From positions 15,889-28,805 of the forward strand of contig DDRA01000069.1 in the NCBI GenBank assembly GCA_002343545.1: a DNA stretch of 12,917 bases, read 5' to 3'. How positions within the stretch are numbered: the first letter of the stretch is position 1; each line of letters opens with the position of its first letter. Below, piece by piece: positions 1-6,955 of the stretch. Below the pieces are notes generated by a model. That model was not told where the DNA came from and ran no database searches. It saw only the letters and a list, made by a program, of their open reading frames with translations. This DNA is from Bacteriovoracaceae bacterium UBA2428. Lineage in GTDB: Bacteria; Bdellovibrionota; UBA2428. The position numbers and the translations under genes were made by a program.

Positions 1-640
1 CCATGCGATATTCTTCGCCCACGATGCCGACGTAGACGGCCGGGATGAGCAAGCCGATCGCGCCGACGAGGTAACTGATCGGAGCCCCCGCGATGAAGAT
101 CAGGATACCGGCCAGGAGCATCAGCAGGACCGCGTTCCCCAAATCCTTTTGAACGAAGATGAGTCCCGAAAGCGCACCCGCCACGAGGCCGAGGGGCAAG
201 AGGCCGTAAGTGAAAGATCGCACCTGCGGTCCTTTTCTCACGAGCGCCCACGTCAGATAAAGAATGCAGGCGAGCTTGGCGAACTCGGCGGGCTGAAAAC
301 GGAATCCGCCGATCGACAGCCAACGTAGCGCGCCGTTCACGCGTACCCCGAAACCCGGAACTTGCAGCAACACGAGTGAAACGACGCTGCCCAAGAGGAT
401 CCAGCCCCCCGCTTTGACCCAGCGCCGGTAGTCCGAGGCCATGATGAGAAGCATCAAGACGAGCCCCCCGCCCACGAAGGCGGCTTGCCGCTTGAGGTAG
501 AACCAGGCGTCCGCGTGTCGATCCAGCGAGGTCACGCTCGAGGCCGAGAAAACCATCACGAGACCAAGACCGCTCAAGAAGAGGATGAGCATAAAGAGGA
601 AGAGGTCGGGAACATGGAAACGTCGCAGCGCTTCTTTCAT
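1..640 (-). CDS. ftsW: FtsW, SEDS-family septal peptidoglycan glycosyltransferase (N-terminal part, cut by the window edge)
   Basis: FtsW is the polytopic inner-membrane SEDS protein that polymerises lipid II at the division septum together with a class B PBP. About 213 N-terminal residues are present and the C-terminal half lies beyond base 1. The protein has a short basic cytoplasmic start (MKEALRRFHVPDLF), then several membrane segments. It carries the family signature RVNGALRWLSIGGFRFQPAE followed by FAKL, and further on QKDLGNAVLL, the counterpart of QPDLGT in relatives. The start at 640 is chosen because an in-frame TAG lies two codons upstream and AGGGA sits almost against the ATG. A later start would remove the first membrane segment. 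RodA is the alternative SEDS member, but the QPAEFAKL context and the nearby mraY and murD favour FtsW. In most dcw clusters ftsW follows murD directly; here they are about 3.75 kb apart. Confidence 0.9.
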   Translation of the reverse strand, partial: MKEALRRFHVPDLFLFMLILFLSGLGLVMVFSASSVTSLDRHADAWFYLKRQAAFVGGGLVLMLLIMASDYRRWVKAGGWILLGSVVSLVLLQVPGFGVRVNGALRWLSIGGFRFQPAEFAKLACILYLTWALVRKGPQVRSFTYGLLPLGLVAGALSGLIFVQKDLGNAVLLMLLAGILIFIAGAPISYLVGAIGLLIPAVYVGIVGEEYRM

Positions 641-798
641 TCCCTAATGATTTTAGCAGCTTCGCCGTCAGAGCCTTGGCGCTGCGCTCGGCTTTTTTGG
701 ATCGCCGCCCGCGGGGCGTAGCCACGCCGTGCCACAGATCCTTTCTCGAGCGCGCTCCGGGGCGTTAATTTTTTGACGCCGCTACCGATAAAGCTCCT
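641..798. other. Divergent intergenic region between ftsW and the lipoprotein gene
   Basis: This 158-base stretch must hold the promoter of ftsW (leftward) and probably that of the lipoprotein at 799 (rightward). On the minus strand a TAAAAT hexamer (655-650) lies nine bases before the ftsW ATG and could be a -10 element with almost no leader, but I see no convincing -35. On the plus side, TTGACG at 773-778 has no -10 at normal spacing. The only clear structure is the dyad at 761-780. No small gene is supported. Confidence 0.5.
761..780. promoter_or_regulatory. Inverted repeat, candidate operator upstream of the lipoprotein gene
   Basis: Arms GGCGTTAA and TTGACGCC flank a TTTT centre. Seven of eight positions pair and the eighth is T opposite G. 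It ends 18 bases before the ATG at 799, inside the divergent ftsW/lipoprotein spacer. No U-tract follows on either strand in a terminator arrangement, so a protein-binding site is the likelier role. Which protein binds is unknown; the TIGR02147 regulator encoded two genes away is one candidate. Confidence 0.35.
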
Positions 799-1572
799 AT
801 GTCGAAGAAAAACTCCAAGCTTAACCGCTTCGCTACGCGCGCCCTCGGCTTCATGGCCTTGATGGGCGTCGGGGCGTGTAATTTGGGCGGATCGCTCAAC
901 GAAGTGATCAGCGGCGGCGCCGGCGGCACGAACGCGGGCGGAACCCAAGGGGATTCGGACGCGAGCTCGGACGGCGGAGGTTGGGACGGCGGCGTTGAGT
1001 TCACGAGCGCCACGGGCATCGACAAACCCACGAAGAGTAAAATGCACTACTTCATGCCGCCGACGTCGGGATTCATGTCGTCGATGATCACGGACATCTC
1101 CGCGGGCGTCTCTTTGGACGACTACAAAGCCGGAAAAACTTGCGACGCCACCGGCGACGGCGGATCGACGACCTGCAAAGAAGGCACCTATTCGCTTAGC
1201 GTGGGCTTCTGCTCGGCGGCGACGCCGAACATGTGCGTCGCGCCCCAAAGCGGCGACGAGTTCGATCTGTCGGCCGAGGTCGCTCCCTTCCTGAGCTTCA
1301 TGTACACGGTCTGCAAGAGCGGCAGCTACGTCTCCTACTCGGTTCCCACGGTGACGCCCTCCTTCAACAACGACACGATGCAGATGGAGTACGACTACAG
1401 CGTTCGCTCAGGCGGCATCACGGTCACCGACTTCGGATCGAGCGAAGGCGACAAGATTTCCTTCGACTTCGACGGCGTCGTCCTCAAGGACAACAACGGG
1501 TCGGGCTCGAACTCCATCACGCTCAGCGGCACCGCCACCGACATCCAGGTCATGGCGAACCCCTGCCAATAA
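799..1572 (+). CDS. Secreted lipoprotein of unknown function, cysteine-containing
   Basis: A 257-residue protein whose family I do not recognise. The N-terminus is a lipoprotein signal: basic residues 3-14, a hydrophobic stretch 15-24, and a lipobox VGAC with Cys27 as the acylated residue. Asn at +2 does not suggest inner-membrane retention. Residues 28-66 form a Gly/Ser/Asp-rich flexible linker (GGAGGTNAGG-like). The remainder looks like a beta-rich folded domain with six further cysteines (about 115, 126, 138, 146, 172, 256), an even number compatible with disulfides in the periplasm or on the cell surface. No Shine-Dalgarno is visible before the ATG, but this start gives a well-formed signal peptide. 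It is followed 48 bases later by the regulator on the same strand, so co-transcription is possible. Confidence 0.8.
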   Translation: MSKKNSKLNRFATRALGFMALMGVGACNLGGSLNEVISGGAGGTNAGGTQGDSDASSDGGGWDGGVEFTSATGIDKPTKSKMHYFMPPTSGFMSSMITDISAGVSLDDYKAGKTCDATGDGGSTTCKEGTYSLSVGFCSAATPNMCVAPQSGDEFDLSAEVAPFLSFMYTVCKSGSYVSYSVPTVTPSFNNDTMQMEYDYSVRSGGITVTDFGSSEGDKISFDFDGVVLKDNNGSGSNSITLSGTATDIQVMANPCQ

Positions 1573-1593
1573 CGACTCATCGAAGCGAACGAT

Positions 1594-1613
1594 TGTAGAC
1601 AGAGAAGGCTACA
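1594..1613. promoter_or_regulatory. Inverted repeat just before the TIGR02147 regulator start
   Basis: Arms TGTAGAC and GGCTACA around a six-base centre pair at six of seven positions. The repeat ends seven bases before the ATG at 1621 in the only gap between the lipoprotein and regulator genes. It could be an autoregulatory operator or an RNA hairpin that hides the weak ribosome-binding site. A short dyad of this size can arise by chance. Confidence 0.25.
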
Positions 1614-1620
1614 GAAAGTC

Positions 1621-2472
1621 ATGGCGCAAACGAAGTCCTCTCGCCGTCCCAAAGTGTCTCAGGCGAGACTTTCGTCCATGCCGGAAAAACTGCGCCTTAC
1701 CGAAGAATCGTTGTTCCGTATTCTCTTGAACTGGGAGCTCGAACGGCGTCGGGCCGCGAATCCGCGCTACAGCCTTCGGGCCTTCGCCCGGCTCCTCAAA
1801 ATCGATCCTACCCAACTTTCCCGCATCCTCACGGGCAGCCGGCGGCCGGGGACCCAGCTGCTGCCGCGCGCCCAGAAGATCCTCGGATTCCCGATGGAAG
1901 TCTTCACCTCCTTCGAGAACCGCACCAAACGCGAGATCGATTCCGGATCCGAGATGGTCACCGCGCGGGACCTGGGCGTCGTCTTCGGCTGGGAGCACTT
2001 CGCGATCTACTCGCTGCTCGATATCCCGAACGCGCCGACCGATGCGCGCGGTATCTCGAAAACCTTGGGATTCGAAGCGGAACGAGGACAGAAGGTACTC
2101 GACGAACTCGTGGCCGAAGGCCTGCTTTCGTTCGAGAACGGAGCTTACCGGGAGATCTCGAACGCGGATTGGCTCGTCGTGACGCCGCGGCCCTCGCCCA
2201 ACAACGACGAAGCCTATCGCACGCTCCATCGCACGCTCGCGCTTCGCAGCCTGGAATCGCTCGACTCCGATCCGCGCGAATCGCGCTCGCAGTCTTCGTC
2301 GCTCGCGGCCCTTTCTCCGGAGCTCTTGCCGCTCGCACGGCTCTACATCGGCCACTTCCGCCGCACGCTCATGGACCTTCTTTCGGATTACCGAAAGGAC
2401 AACTCGGAGGTTTACGCCCTCCAGATTTCTCTCTTTCCGCTGACGAACATGCGGGAAAGGAAAACATCTTAG
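1621..2472 (+). CDS. TIGR02147-family (DUF4423) transcriptional regulator
   Basis: A 283-residue cytoplasmic protein with the two-part layout of the TIGR02147 family, which is expanded in Bdellovibrio and Fibrobacter and has few studied members. Residues 30-100 are a Cro/C1-like helix-turn-helix: a NPRYSLRAFARLL stretch, then LKIDPTQLSRILTGSRRP. After a short hinge, residues 113-275 contain the family's second half, with the WEHFAIYSLLDIP motif, a second winged-helix-like region (ISKTLGF to LVAEGLLS), and the diagnostic C-terminal VYALQISLFPLT. The length fits the family. The ribosome-binding site is weak (AGAAAG); Met20 is a possible alternative start that would spare the HTH. It sits between two envelope-protein genes and its stop overlaps the start of the next gene, so it probably regulates its own neighbourhood. 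No ligand or target can be read from sequence. Confidence 0.85.
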   Translation: MAQTKSSRRPKVSQARLSSMPEKLRLTEESLFRILLNWELERRRAANPRYSLRAFARLLKIDPTQLSRILTGSRRPGTQLLPRAQKILGFPMEVFTSFENRTKREIDSGSEMVTARDLGVVFGWEHFAIYSLLDIPNAPTDARGISKTLGFEAERGQKVLDELVAEGLLSFENGAYREISNADWLVVTPRPSPNNDEAYRTLHRTLALRSLESLDSDPRESRSQSSSLAALSPELLPLARLYIGHFRRTLMDLLSDYRKDNSEVYALQISLFPLTNMRERKTS

Positions 2473-3209
2473 TGAAAGCATCCATCGTATCCTTCACCCT
2501 CGTGCTCTCGGCGCTCTGTTCGGGCTTCGCGCATGCCGCCGAGAAGGGCGTTCTCCTCAAAGCAGAGACTCTCTTCCTGAAGAAGGACGGCAAGCTCGTC
2601 AAAGTCGCGCAGCTCGCGAAAGATTCCGAAGTCGAGATCCTCCGCCGATCGCCAGGAGGGCGTTGGCTCGGCGTCCGAACGGCCAAAGCGAAAGGATGGA
2701 TCAAAGCCGAATCCGTCCAGGAAGCCGGCGTGCCCCAGAGCGACGACGGCGGCCAAGATCCCGTCGTGGTGGACGCAGAAACGGGCGAGGCCGCGAGCAG
2801 CGATCGCGACAAGAACGAGCTCCAGATCTGGGGCAACTGGTCGGGCTATACGGGCCTCGGACTCGGCGTCGGGATGAACTTTCCCTTCGCGCGCTGGGAT
2901 ACCCTGCGGCTCGACGGCGCGGTCGAGGCCCTCGTCTACGCCTTCAACTCGGCCTTTCCGGTCGCCGCTTCCGGGCACTTGCGCCTGATGAAGGAGTTCA
3001 GCTCTTTCGAAGTCGGCGGCGGCGCGAACTTCGGCTGGACCCAGTTCTTCAAGCACACCGACATCGTCACGAGCACCTACGGCTACGGACTCGACTTCAC
3101 GGGGGCTTTCCGCGGCAAAACCGGATGGAAAGTCCTCCTCGAAGCCCGCATGGGCCTCCGCGGCGGCATCGGCTTCACCTATCTCGGCGGGATCTCCTTC
3201 CCGCTCTAA
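2472..3209 (+). CDS. Exported SH3-like plus small beta-barrel envelope protein
   Basis: A 245-residue protein starting at GTG 2472, which shares its first base with the TAG stop of the regulator (TAGTG), so translation is probably coupled. GGAAAGGA lies upstream as ribosome-binding site. Residues 1-22 are a signal peptide (MKASIVSFTLVLSALCSGFA, cleavage near AHA-A). Residues 26-84 resemble a bacterial SH3 domain, ending in GRWLGVRTAKAKGWIKAE, the usual W-x-x-V...GWI pattern. A polar linker (85-115) leads to residues 117-245, rich in alternating Gly and aromatic residues (GYTGLGLGVGMNF, FSSFEVGGGANFGW, GGIGFTYLGGISFPL), typical of a small outer-membrane barrel. SH3 domains of this sort often bind peptidoglycan or proteins, so it may bridge wall and outer membrane. 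That role is inference. Confidence 0.75.
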   Translation: MKASIVSFTLVLSALCSGFAHAAEKGVLLKAETLFLKKDGKLVKVAQLAKDSEVEILRRSPGGRWLGVRTAKAKGWIKAESVQEAGVPQSDDGGQDPVVVDAETGEAASSDRDKNELQIWGNWSGYTGLGLGVGMNFPFARWDTLRLDGAVEALVYAFNSAFPVAASGHLRLMKEFSSFEVGGGANFGWTQFFKHTDIVTSTYGYGLDFTGAFRGKTGWKVLLEARMGLRGGIGFTYLGGISFPL

Positions 3210-3212
3210 GGG

Positions 3213-4286
3213 CTATTCTCCGCGGCCTCCGAAAAGGGGACGGCGCTTGAACACGGAGCCGCCCGCGCCGCTTCCGGACGGCGACGGCGCGGTCGTCTTC
3301 GCTTCGCGCGGCGAGGAACTCGGCGACGCCGCGTGGGCGCCGGAACCCGTCGATCGCGCGGGAGCGGCTTCGGCCACCGATTCTTCCGATTGGACCGCGA
3401 CCGACTGGGCGTACTTTCGACCGTAGATGGAGCGAACCTCGCCCCAGAACTCGCCGGATTGGTTGGCCAGCGAGTCGTAACGCTTCGTGAACTCCGCGTA
3501 CATGCGGTCGATCGTTCGCGCGTCGTCTTCTTTATGGGCGAGGATGCACTCGGCCGACTTCGTGTTCAAACGTGTGCGACTCAAGGCTTTCGCGCGCGCG
3601 GCATCGATCCCGTACTTCAACGCCGCGATCCCGTCCGCGCATTTTTTCGTCGCGCGCTCGTTCGCCCAGTTGATCGTCTTACGTTCGGAGGCCATCGATT
3701 TTTCGAGTTGCGCGCGGGAAGGGAGATTGGGATCCGGCTTCAAACCGTACTTCTCGCGTTCCTGAACGCTCGCGAGCTGCTTGGCCAAAGCTTCGTAGTT
3801 TTTGAGTTCAGGCTGGTTGCCCTTGTCGGACTCCATGAAGCTGTAGGCCCCGCCATGGAACTTGCCGTAGAGATCGTAGGTCAGTTCGAGCGAACCCAGA
3901 AAGTCCGCCAGTCGAAGGCCTCCGCCACGAGGATTGTAGAGAATGGGGTTCGGGTTCGCTCCCGTAGCTTCGTTCTGAAGCTCTTCCGGACTCATCGCGC
4001 AGCGAGGCAGAAGGGCCGCGCCCTGCTGAACGGCGACGGCAAAAACACCGCAGGCGTTGCCGTAGCACCCACTGGAGGAAGGCTTGCACTGGTCCGTTTC
4101 GATGTTCCTAAAAACGCCCGAGTCTCGTTTGGCCCGGAAAGTCACGTTCTCCCCCATCGAGAAGCTGACTTCGTTCTCGGACTCCCAACTCTCGTCGGCG
4201 TCTTGCTGCGGCGATTTGCTCCCGCCGGCCCAAGCCGATCCGGCCACTAAGACAAGCGGAAGCCAAAACGAGGGAATGATTCGCAT
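3213..4286 (-). CDS. Unknown secreted protein with a helical central region
   Basis: A 357-residue protein I cannot place in a family. I take the ATG at 4286 because it begins a clear signal peptide (MRIIPSFWLPLVLVAGSAWA, cleavage SAWA-G after residue 20). An in-frame ATG 19 codons upstream lies inside the murD terminator hairpin and would spoil the signal. Residues 45-100 contain four cysteines (67, 74, 79, 96), with CYGNACGVFAVAV in the middle. Residues 160-290 are charged and look helical or coiled-coil, with two more cysteines (216, 247). Residues 300-343 are a Ser/Ala/Pro/Gly-rich disordered tail, ending in a basic FKRRPLFGGRGE. It converges with the barrel gene, leaving three bases between stop codons. 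It lies just beyond the murD terminator, so it needs its own promoter. No Shine-Dalgarno is well placed. Confidence 0.75.
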   Translation of the reverse strand: MRIIPSFWLPLVLVAGSAWAGGSKSPQQDADESWESENEVSFSMGENVTFRAKRDSGVFRNIETDQCKPSSSGCYGNACGVFAVAVQQGAALLPRCAMSPEELQNEATGANPNPILYNPRGGGLRLADFLGSLELTYDLYGKFHGGAYSFMESDKGNQPELKNYEALAKQLASVQEREKYGLKPDPNLPSRAQLEKSMASERKTINWANERATKKCADGIAALKYGIDAARAKALSRTRLNTKSAECILAHKEDDARTIDRMYAEFTKRYDSLANQSGEFWGEVRSIYGRKYAQSVAVQSEESVAEAAPARSTGSGAHAASPSSSPREAKTTAPSPSGSGAGGSVFKRRPLFGGRGE

Positions 4287-4326
4287 AGAACCATCATAGG
4301 CTCCTACGGGCCTTCGCCCGGATGTC
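4287..4326 (-). promoter_or_regulatory. Candidate leaderless promoter for the secreted protein gene
   Basis: Reading the minus strand, TATGAT (4298-4293) lies exactly six bases before the ATG at 4286, which would place the transcript start at or next to the start codon. No ribosome-binding site is well placed; AGGAG at 4305-4301 is 14 bases away. A -35 is not clear: TTGACA at 4328-4323 is 24 bases from the -10, too far. A small hairpin (CGGGC, loop GAAG, GCCCG) lies between them at 4320-4307. The promoter call rests mainly on the -10 match. Confidence 0.3.
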
Positions 4327-4365
4327 AAAAAAACCTCGGCCACGCCAAAGCGTAGCCAAGGTTTT
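4327..4365 (-). terminator. Rho-independent terminator downstream of murD
   Basis: On the minus strand the arm AAAACCTTGGC is followed by a further paired TACG/CGTG section and then GCCGAGGTTTT, running into a tract of seven T residues. Outer arms pair AAAACCT with AGGTTTT and GGC with GCC; an inner ACG/CGT pairing extends the stem, with single mismatches between blocks. It begins 27 bases after the murD stop. The T-tract is on the murD-sense side, but an A-rich arm makes partial bidirectional action possible. It separates mraY-murD from the genes to the left. Confidence 0.85.
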
Positions 4366-4391
4366 CCTCGGGGACAGCGAATCTATACGGT

Positions 4392-5789
4392 CTAAATGTA
4401 GTTGAGCTTGCGCGGCTGCGCGAGCTGCAGCACGAGCTTACGGAAGTAATCCGCGCGCTCCGCGTGGTGCGCGAATTGATCCGTGCCCTCGCACATCGGC
4501 GAGAAGAGGACGACATCGCCGCCGCGGGACTTCTGGTAAGCGATCAAGATGGCTTCCTCGACCGTACCGACCAAGAAGGTCTCGGTGAAGTCGCCCAGAG
4601 CCCGGTTGATCTTCTCTTTGGCTTCGCCGACGAGGATCAAGTTCTTGACGCGCTGACGGACATGCGGCGCGAGCGCGCTGTAGTCCGCGTTCTTGTCGCG
4701 ACCGCCCGAGATCAGGATCAGCGGTTCTTGGAAGGCTTGCAAAGTGCGCAGCGAAGCGGCCGGGTTCGCGCCGTGCGAGTCGCCGTAGAAAGCGACGGAG
4801 TTGATACGCTTCACGAACTCGATGCGGCCGGGCAGGGCCGAGAACGAGTCGATCACGCCCTGAACCACGACGGGCTTGACGCCCATCTGCAACGCCAAGA
4901 GCGACGCCGCCATGAGGTTCTCACGGTTACCGGGACCGCGCAGACGCAGATTCTTGAGTTCGAACGAATGCTCGGTCGCCTGACCGACTTCGGTGCCCAC
5001 GCGCACTTTCATCTCGTTCTTGTTCGCCCAAGCGCCGTCGAAATTCTGCGGCAGCTCGGAGCCGCCGAAGAAGGCGAGCTTGCCCGAGATTTGTTGCGCG
5101 AAAGCCAACGTATTCGCGTCGCCCGCGTTCAAGAGCACGCGGGTTTCCAAACCCACGTTGCGGAAGACTTCGCGGTTCGCCGCGAAGTAGGTCTCGAGAT
5201 TGGGGTAACGGTGCAAATGATCTTCGGCGAGGTTCGTGAAGATCACCGTCTCGGGCTTGAAGTTACGAATGCCTTCGAGCTGGAACGAGTTCGCCACGGC
5301 CACGACGTAATCGGCCGGCTTCGACTTGTTGAGGTAATCGGCCAGGGGCTGGTCGACGTTCGCGTAGACCGTCTTGCCGGCGCCTTCGAGCATGCGCGTG
5401 AGGAGCGCCGCCGTCGTCGATTTGCCGTTCGTGCCGGCGACCGCGATGAAGGGCTCGTCGGCCTGGGTCGAAACGAATTCGAGCTCGGAAACGACCTCGA
5501 TGCCGCTCGTGCGGGCGAACTCGAGAACCTTCAGATCCATCGGCACGCCCGGGGTCACGACGACGAGCTGCGCGCCTTCGAAAGTCTTCTGCTGGTATTC
5601 GCCGCATTCGAGGCGGAACTTGCTCAGATCGAGGGCTTCTTCGAGAAGCGGGCGAACTTTCTCTTCGGGTCGGTTATCGACCAGGGTGACGTTCGCACCA
5701 CGGCGAACGAGGAACTTGGTAAGGGCGACACCACTCGGGCCCGCGCCGACAACGACGGCAAGGCGACCTTTGAGAACAGCTCCCGACAT
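4392..5789 (-). CDS. murD: MurD, UDP-MurNAc-L-alanine:glutamate ligase, with an atypical active site
   Basis: MurD is the cytoplasmic Mur ligase that adds glutamate to UDP-MurNAc-L-Ala using ATP. The 465-residue protein has the family's three parts: an N-terminal Rossmann domain (VVVGAGPSGVALTKFL, residues 12-27), a central ATPase with P-loop GTNGKST (119-125) and EDHLHRY (189-195), and a C-terminal domain with GNRENLMAA, LPGRIEF, DSHGANP (337-343), GGRDKNADYS and SPMCEGTDQF. Aligned by eye with E. coli MurD, several key positions differ: the carbamylated Lys (about K198) is Asn205, the metal-binding Glu (about E157) is Val165, and DSKATN and SPACASLDQFKNF of the glutamate pocket are DSHGAN and SPMCEGTDQFAHH. 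AGGAGG lies 11 bases before the ATG. It follows mraY, the standard dcw order. It could be a MurD variant with a shifted substrate (MurD2-like) or simply a divergent MurD. Confidence 0.88.
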   Translation of the reverse strand: MSGAVLKGRLAVVVGAGPSGVALTKFLVRRGANVTLVDNRPEEKVRPLLEEALDLSKFRLECGEYQQKTFEGAQLVVVTPGVPMDLKVLEFARTSGIEVVSELEFVSTQADEPFIAVAGTNGKSTTAALLTRMLEGAGKTVYANVDQPLADYLNKSKPADYVVAVANSFQLEGIRNFKPETVIFTNLAEDHLHRYPNLETYFAANREVFRNVGLETRVLLNAGDANTLAFAQQISGKLAFFGGSELPQNFDGAWANKNEMKVRVGTEVGQATEHSFELKNLRLRGPGNRENLMAASLLALQMGVKPVVVQGVIDSFSALPGRIEFVKRINSVAFYGDSHGANPAASLRTLQAFQEPLILISGGRDKNADYSALAPHVRQRVKNLILVGEAKEKINRALGDFTETFLVGTVEEAILIAYQKSRGGDVVLFSPMCEGTDQFAHHAERADYFRKLVLQLAQPRKLNYI

Positions 5790-5800
5790 TTCGCTTCCAA

Positions 5801-5806
5801 CCTCCT
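5801..5806 (-). promoter_or_regulatory. Ribosome-binding site of murD
   Basis: A full AGGAGG on the minus strand, 11 bases before the murD ATG at 5789. The spacing is a little long, but it is the only strong site in the 80-base gap after mraY and it supports translation starting at MSGAVLKG. No promoter or terminator is evident in that gap, so mraY and murD are probably co-transcribed. Confidence 0.6.
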
Positions 5807-5869
5807 GAAAACAGACTCCCAGAACCTGGGGCCCGCTTTATTGAAAAGCGAGCAATGGAGTCAACACAA

Positions 5870-6955
5870 TTACCGCAGTTTCAGGGTACTTAAGGCGAGG
5901 ATCGCGAAGAGAATCGCGAGGATCCAGAATCTCACGATGACCTTGGGCTCGGGCCAACCGATGAGTTCGAAGTGGTGATGGATCGGCGCCATCTTGAAGA
6001 GGCGCTTGCCGGTAAGTTTGAACGACGCGACTTGCAGGATGACGGAGACCGTCTCGAGGACGAAAACGCCTCCTAAAATAATCAATAAAATCTCGTTCTT
6101 AGTCGCAACCGCAAGGGCGCCCAGCGCCCCCCCGAGCGAAAGGGCGCCGACGTCGCCCATGAAGATCTGCGCGGGATAGGTGTTGAACCAAAGGAAAGCG
6201 ACTCCGGCCGCCATTGTCGCAGCGCAGAAAACCGTCAGCTCACCGACTTCGGGAACGTACGGAATCTGAAGATAACGAGCGAACACGAAGTTTCCGCCCA
6301 AATAGCAGAGGAAGAAAAAAGCCGCGAAGTTGATGATCGAAGGCCCGATCGCGAGGCCATCCAGACCGTCCGTCAGATTCACCGCGTTCGAAGCCGCCAC
6401 GATCGTGAGCACGGTCAGCGGGATGTACCAAGGTCCCAGATCCAAGAAGAAGGTCTTGAAGAAGGGAAAGAAGAGATGACCTTGGCCGCCCCAGCCGTCC
6501 TGCGCGTGGTAGAGGCCGATGGCGACAAAGAGGGCCGAGATAACCTGGAGGCGGAACTTCCAACGGCTCGCGAGCCCTTTGGGGTCCTTACGGATGACCT
6601 TGAAGTAGTCGTCCAAGAAGCCGATCCCGGCGTAGGCCCACGTGATCGCGAGCATGAGCCAAACGTAGACGTTGCGCAGGTCGGCCCAGAGCAAAGTGCC
6701 CACGCTGAGACCGCCGACGATCAGCACGCCGCCCATCGTGGGGGTGCCCTTTTTCTTGAGGTGCGACTGCGGACCGTCGTCGCGCACGGCCTGGCCGTAC
6801 TGCTTGCGCTGAATAAGGCGGATGAACGGCTTCCCGAGGAAGAGCACGAAGAGGAGCGCCGTCAGCGCGGCGAGCCCCGATCGGAAGGTCAGGTAGCGGA
6901 AGACGTTGAACGAGGTGAACTGCGATTCGAATTGGGCAAGGTACCAATAAAGCAT
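5870..6955 (-). CDS. mraY: MraY, phospho-MurNAc-pentapeptide transferase
   Basis: MraY makes lipid I by moving phospho-MurNAc-pentapeptide from UDP to undecaprenyl phosphate in the inner membrane. The 361-residue length and the whole sequence match the family closely. Landmarks are FNVFRYLTFR near the start, SHLKKKGTPTMGG (64-76), the metal/substrate aspartates in FLDDYFK (D115, D116), NAVNLTDGLDGLA (190-202), FNTYPAQIFMGDVGAL with D268, and MAPIHHHFELIGWPEP (322-337). About ten membrane segments are visible and the protein ends in the typical LSTLKLR. The start MLYWYLAQ matches the family start, so it is firm, yet no Shine-Dalgarno precedes it and the ATG lies inside a hairpin arm. The gene upstream is a lipoprotein rather than murF. 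The downstream gene is murD. Confidence 0.97.
   Translation of the reverse strand: MLYWYLAQFESQFTSFNVFRYLTFRSGLAALTALLFVLFLGKPFIRLIQRKQYGQAVRDDGPQSHLKKKGTPTMGGVLIVGGLSVGTLLWADLRNVYVWLMLAITWAYAGIGFLDDYFKVIRKDPKGLASRWKFRLQVISALFVAIGLYHAQDGWGGQGHLFFPFFKTFFLDLGPWYIPLTVLTIVAASNAVNLTDGLDGLAIGPSIINFAAFFFLCYLGGNFVFARYLQIPYVPEVGELTVFCAATMAAGVAFLWFNTYPAQIFMGDVGALSLGGALGALAVATKNEILLIILGGVFVLETVSVILQVASFKLTGKRLFKMAPIHHHFELIGWPEPKVIVRFWILAILFAILALSTLKLR

Noticed and set aside
717..734. Sigma-54-like TGGCACG on the minus strand upstream of ftsW
   Set aside because: The -24 half is perfect, but the following GC falls nine rather than ten bases after GG and TTGC is absent. The spacing rule is strict.
637..1248. 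Minus-strand open frame of 203 codons over the lipoprotein gene
   Set aside because: It has an Arg/Ala-rich composition with no signal or domain. The plus-strand frame here has a clean lipobox.
2169..2471. Upstream in-frame extension of the SH3-barrel gene
   Set aside because: It would overlap the regulator gene for 300 bases and bury the signal peptide inside the protein. The GTG at 2472 gives a proper signal peptide and a stop/start overlap.
4293..4328. TTGACA and TATGAT as a classical sigma-70 pair before the 4286 gene
   Set aside because: The spacer is 24 bases, too long for a sigma-70 promoter. Only the -10 was kept as a weak candidate.
4464..5978. Plus-strand open frame of 504 codons opposite murD
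   Set aside because: It is antisense to a clear murD reading frame, has a low-complexity Arg/Glu/Val-rich product, and shows no recognisable domain. High GC makes long antisense frames common.
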